This document shows, piece after piece, positions 62,323 through 64,000 of a stretch of 64,000 nt of DNA (within the stretch, counting starts at the first letter, position 1; the number at the start of each line of letters is the position of its first letter). The translations under genes and the position numbers were made by a program. The notes below the pieces were generated by a model. It was not told where the DNA came from, did not search any database, and worked only from the letters and a program-made list of their open reading frames with translations. The DNA comes from Pseudomonadota bacterium (GTDB lineage Bacteria > Desulfobacterota > Desulfarculia > Desulfarculales > Desulfarculaceae). Location of the stretch: the NCBI GenBank assembly GCA_018896025.1, contig JAHIND010000015.1:1-64000 (forward strand), read 5' to 3'.

Positions 62323-63238
62323 GCACTTCTTCCAGGTAACGCTGGGCGGCGTAAGTGGCTACCGCGCCTTCGCCGGCAGCCACCACGATCTGGCGCAGCA
62401 GCTTGCTGCAGCAGTCGCCGGCGGCGAATACCCCGTTCATGCTGGTGTGTTGGTTGCGGTCGTGGATGATGAAACCCTGGCGGTCCATGTCCATCACTCC
62501 CCGCAGGAAATCGGTGTTGGGCGAAGTGCCCACAAAGACGAAAGCCCCGTCGCAAGGCAGGTCGTATTCCTCCCCGTCCTTGAGCTTCTTCAGCCGCACC
62601 GCCTCCACCTTGTCCACGCCCTTGATCTCCAGGGGAACCTGGGACCAGAGCACCTCAATCTTGGGATTGTTCATCACCCTCTCGGCCAAGACACCGGCTG
62701 CCCGGAGCTCGTCGCGCCGGTGCACCAGGTACACCTTCTTGGCGAAGCGGGTGAGAAACACGCATTCCTCGGCGGCGGTGTCGCCACCGCCGAAACAAAC
62801 CACGGTCTGCTCGCGGTAGAAGGGGGCGTCGCAGGTGCCGCAGTAGGACACCCCCTTGCCGATGAGCAGATCTTCGCCGGGCACTCCCAGCTTCTTGGGC
62901 TGGGCCCCCACCGCCAGCACCACCGCCTTGGCGCGCAGCTCGCCGTCGGGGGTGGAGAGCACCTTCATGTTGCCGTCGGCGGCCAGCTTGGTGATCTCGG
63001 CGCTTTTTATCTCCAAGCCGAACTTCAGGGCATGGTCGCGCATGCGGTCGGCCAGGTCAAAGCCGCTGACCCCTTCCACGTCGCCGGGCCAGTTTTCCAC
63101 CACATCGGTGGTCAGAACCTGCCCGCCGGGGCTCAGGCGCTCCAAAAGCACCACGTCCATGCGCGCCCGGGCGGCATAGAGCCCGGCGGTCAGTCCCGCC
63201 GGCCCCCCGCCTACTATCACCAGGTCGTGGGTAGACAC
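62315..63238 (-). CDS. trxB: Thioredoxin reductase
   Basis: 307 aa flavoprotein that reduces thioredoxin with NADPH (some anaerobe relatives use other donors). FAD motif GGGPAGLTAGLYAARA at the start, the redox pair in SYCGTCDAPFY (~138), the NAD(P)H fold VVCFGGGDTAAEE, with HRRDELRA after it, a feature common in NADPH-binding forms. Ends with GVFAAGDCCSKLLRQ, where the usual DC is DCC. GTG 63238 start, weak ribosome site, 14 bp after trxA. Confidence 0.95.
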   Translation of the reverse strand: MSTHDLVIVGGGPAGLTAGLYAARARMDVVLLERLSPGGQVLTTDVVENWPGDVEGVSGFDLADRMRDHALKFGLEIKSAEITKLAADGNMKVLSTPDGELRAKAVVLAVGAQPKKLGVPGEDLLIGKGVSYCGTCDAPFYREQTVVCFGGGDTAAEECVFLTRFAKKVYLVHRRDELRAAGVLAERVMNNPKIEVLWSQVPLEIKGVDKVEAVRLKKLKDGEEYDLPCDGAFVFVGTSPNTDFLRGVMDMDRQGFIIHDRNQHTSMNGVFAAGDCCSKLLRQIVVAAGEGAVATYAAQRYLEEVHE

Positions 63239-63252
63239 CGGTTGTCCCGACC

Positions 63253-63582
63253 CTAGGCCAGTTGCTTGTCGATGGCCGCTTGCAGATGCGCCTTGCTCAC
63301 CGCGCCGGTGATCTGGTCGGCCACCTTGCCGTCCTTGAACAGGATCAAGGTGGGGATGGCCCGGATGCCGTACTGGCCGGGAGTCTTGGGGCTCTCGTCC
63401 ACGTTGAGCTTAGCCACCTTGAGCTTGCCGGCGTACTGCTCGGCCAACTCCTCGACCACGGGGGCGATGGCCCGGCAGGGGCCGCACCAGGACGCCCAGA
63501 AGTCCACCAGGGCGGGGCTCTCGCTGCTTAGGATTTCCGCTTCGAAATTGTCGTCGCTGACTTGTAAGACGTTGTCTGACAT
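63253..63582 (-). CDS. trxA: Thioredoxin
   Basis: 109 aa. Active site WCGPC (residues 32-36) in VDFWASWCGPCRAIAPVV, and the cis-Pro segment IRAIPTLILFKDGK. ATG 63582 is the family start, with GGAG about 10 bp upstream; reading further upstream gives no homologous sequence. It has a very good promoter and is followed by its reductase. Confidence 0.97.
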   Translation of the reverse strand: MSDNVLQVSDDNFEAEILSSESPALVDFWASWCGPCRAIAPVVEELAEQYAGKLKVAKLNVDESPKTPGQYGIRAIPTLILFKDGKVADQITGAVSKAHLQAAIDKQLA

Positions 63583-63669
63583 GCTCAATCCGCTCCTTTG
63601 CCCTACTCTAAAAAAGGGCGCAAAGTCCCCACGCCCCTTACTCCTCATAAACCCACTAGGTCCTTTAAC

Positions 63670-63698
63670 TGTATATGCTGAGAAGGGGAATTTGTCAA
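63670..63698 (-). promoter_or_regulatory. Strong sigma70-type promoter of trxA-trxB-bamD
   Basis: Minus strand TTGACA, 17-bp spacer, TATACA. Confidence 0.7.
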
Positions 63699-63802
63699 CG
63701 AAAGCCCGGCGTCGGCCAAGCAATGAGCCACGATTCATTGCGCCCCGGGGCTTACCCTCCAGGCCCATACAGGGTACACTGCCCCAGTACCCAGGAGAAC
63801 CC

Positions 63803-64000
63803 ATGGCCAAAAAGAGCACCCTGTTCGTATGTCAAACTTGCGGAGCGGCCCAGCCCAAATGGTTGGGGCGCTGCCCGGCCTGCCAAAGCTGGGACACCCT
63901 GGTGGAGGAACCGGCGGCCCCGGCGGCCAAAGGACGTCCCGCCGCCCTGGTGCGCAAGACGCCCCTGACCCAGGCCTTGGACCGCCCGGACAAGCGCCGC
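63803..64000 (+). CDS. radA: DNA repair protein RadA, N-terminal part (cut by window end)
   Basis: 66 codons visible. The family's C4 zinc finger appears as FVCQTCGAAQPKWLGRCPAC (residues 8-27), followed by QSWDTLVEE, which is diagnostic for RadA/Sms. The RecA-like ATPase and Lon-like parts lie outside. ATG 63803 follows CAGGAGAAC. Divergent from trxA. Confidence 0.9.
   Translation, partial: MAKKSTLFVCQTCGAAQPKWLGRCPACQSWDTLVEEPAAPAAKGRPAALVRKTPLTQALDRPDKRR

Overview
The window is high-GC DNA with tightly packed genes. It most likely comes from an anaerobic sulfate-reducing bacterium of the Desulfobacterota (deltaproteobacteria), perhaps near Desulfarculales; the order is inference. The support is a DsrC with both C-terminal cysteines, a DsrP-type membrane protein, an HdrA-like flavoprotein fused to an NfnB-like module, NfnAB, formate-tetrahydrofolate ligase and a benzoyl-CoA ring-cleavage gene set. 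No tRNA, rRNA, CRISPR array, insertion sequence or prophage was recognised.

Layout. 1-7.4 kb: redox and C1 metabolism (partial hdrA-like gene and fhs on the minus strand, nfnAB on the plus strand). 7.6-8.7 kb: folE2 and a GGQ release-factor-like gene. 8.8-15.7 kb, minus strand: a YcaO-TPR gene just downstream of dsrC, valS, an acidic repeat protein and nfo. 16-21 kb: an enoyl-CoA hydratase opposite a beta-oxidation-like cluster of the anaerobic benzoyl-CoA pathway (SDR, Had, Oah/BamA, dienoyl-CoA hydratase/BamR). 21-25 kb: a small membrane protein and copZ-copA. 25-31.4 kb: MarR, TetR, a solitary dsrP-like gene, a thioesterase, DUF2239, a YgiQ-type radical SAM protein and TerC. 31.4-32.9 kb: two paralogous proteins of unknown function on either side of a tautomerase. 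33-39.8 kb, minus strand: yqeY-mutS2-dnaG-rpoD. 40-48 kb: acuC-like deacetylase, YkgJ-like protein, icd, comF, lepB, rfaE2, DUF2333, a small Cys protein and nadE. 48-54 kb: a nitrogen-assimilation island (NifA-like sigma54 activator, porin, amt, PII, glnA) with two good sigma54 promoters and a recurring TACC-N4-GGTA palindrome. 54-64 kb: trmI-like, DUF1178, cinA-thpR-recA-alaS, trxA-trxB-bamD on the minus strand, and the start of radA at the window edge.

How the parts fit (inference). NfnAB and the HdrA-like fusion would exchange electrons between NAD(P)H, ferredoxin and heterodisulfide/DsrC-type partners. Fhs feeds the C1 branch of the Wood-Ljungdahl pathway. The Bam genes send aromatic carbon toward beta-oxidation. 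The ammonium genes look controlled by sigma54 and allosterically: the PII lacks the usual uridylylated Tyr51 and the glutamine synthetase lacks the adenylylated Tyr. The observations most worth following are the DsrC/YcaO-TPR pairing, the nitrogen-island palindromes, the solitary DsrP and the paralogous pair of unknown function.
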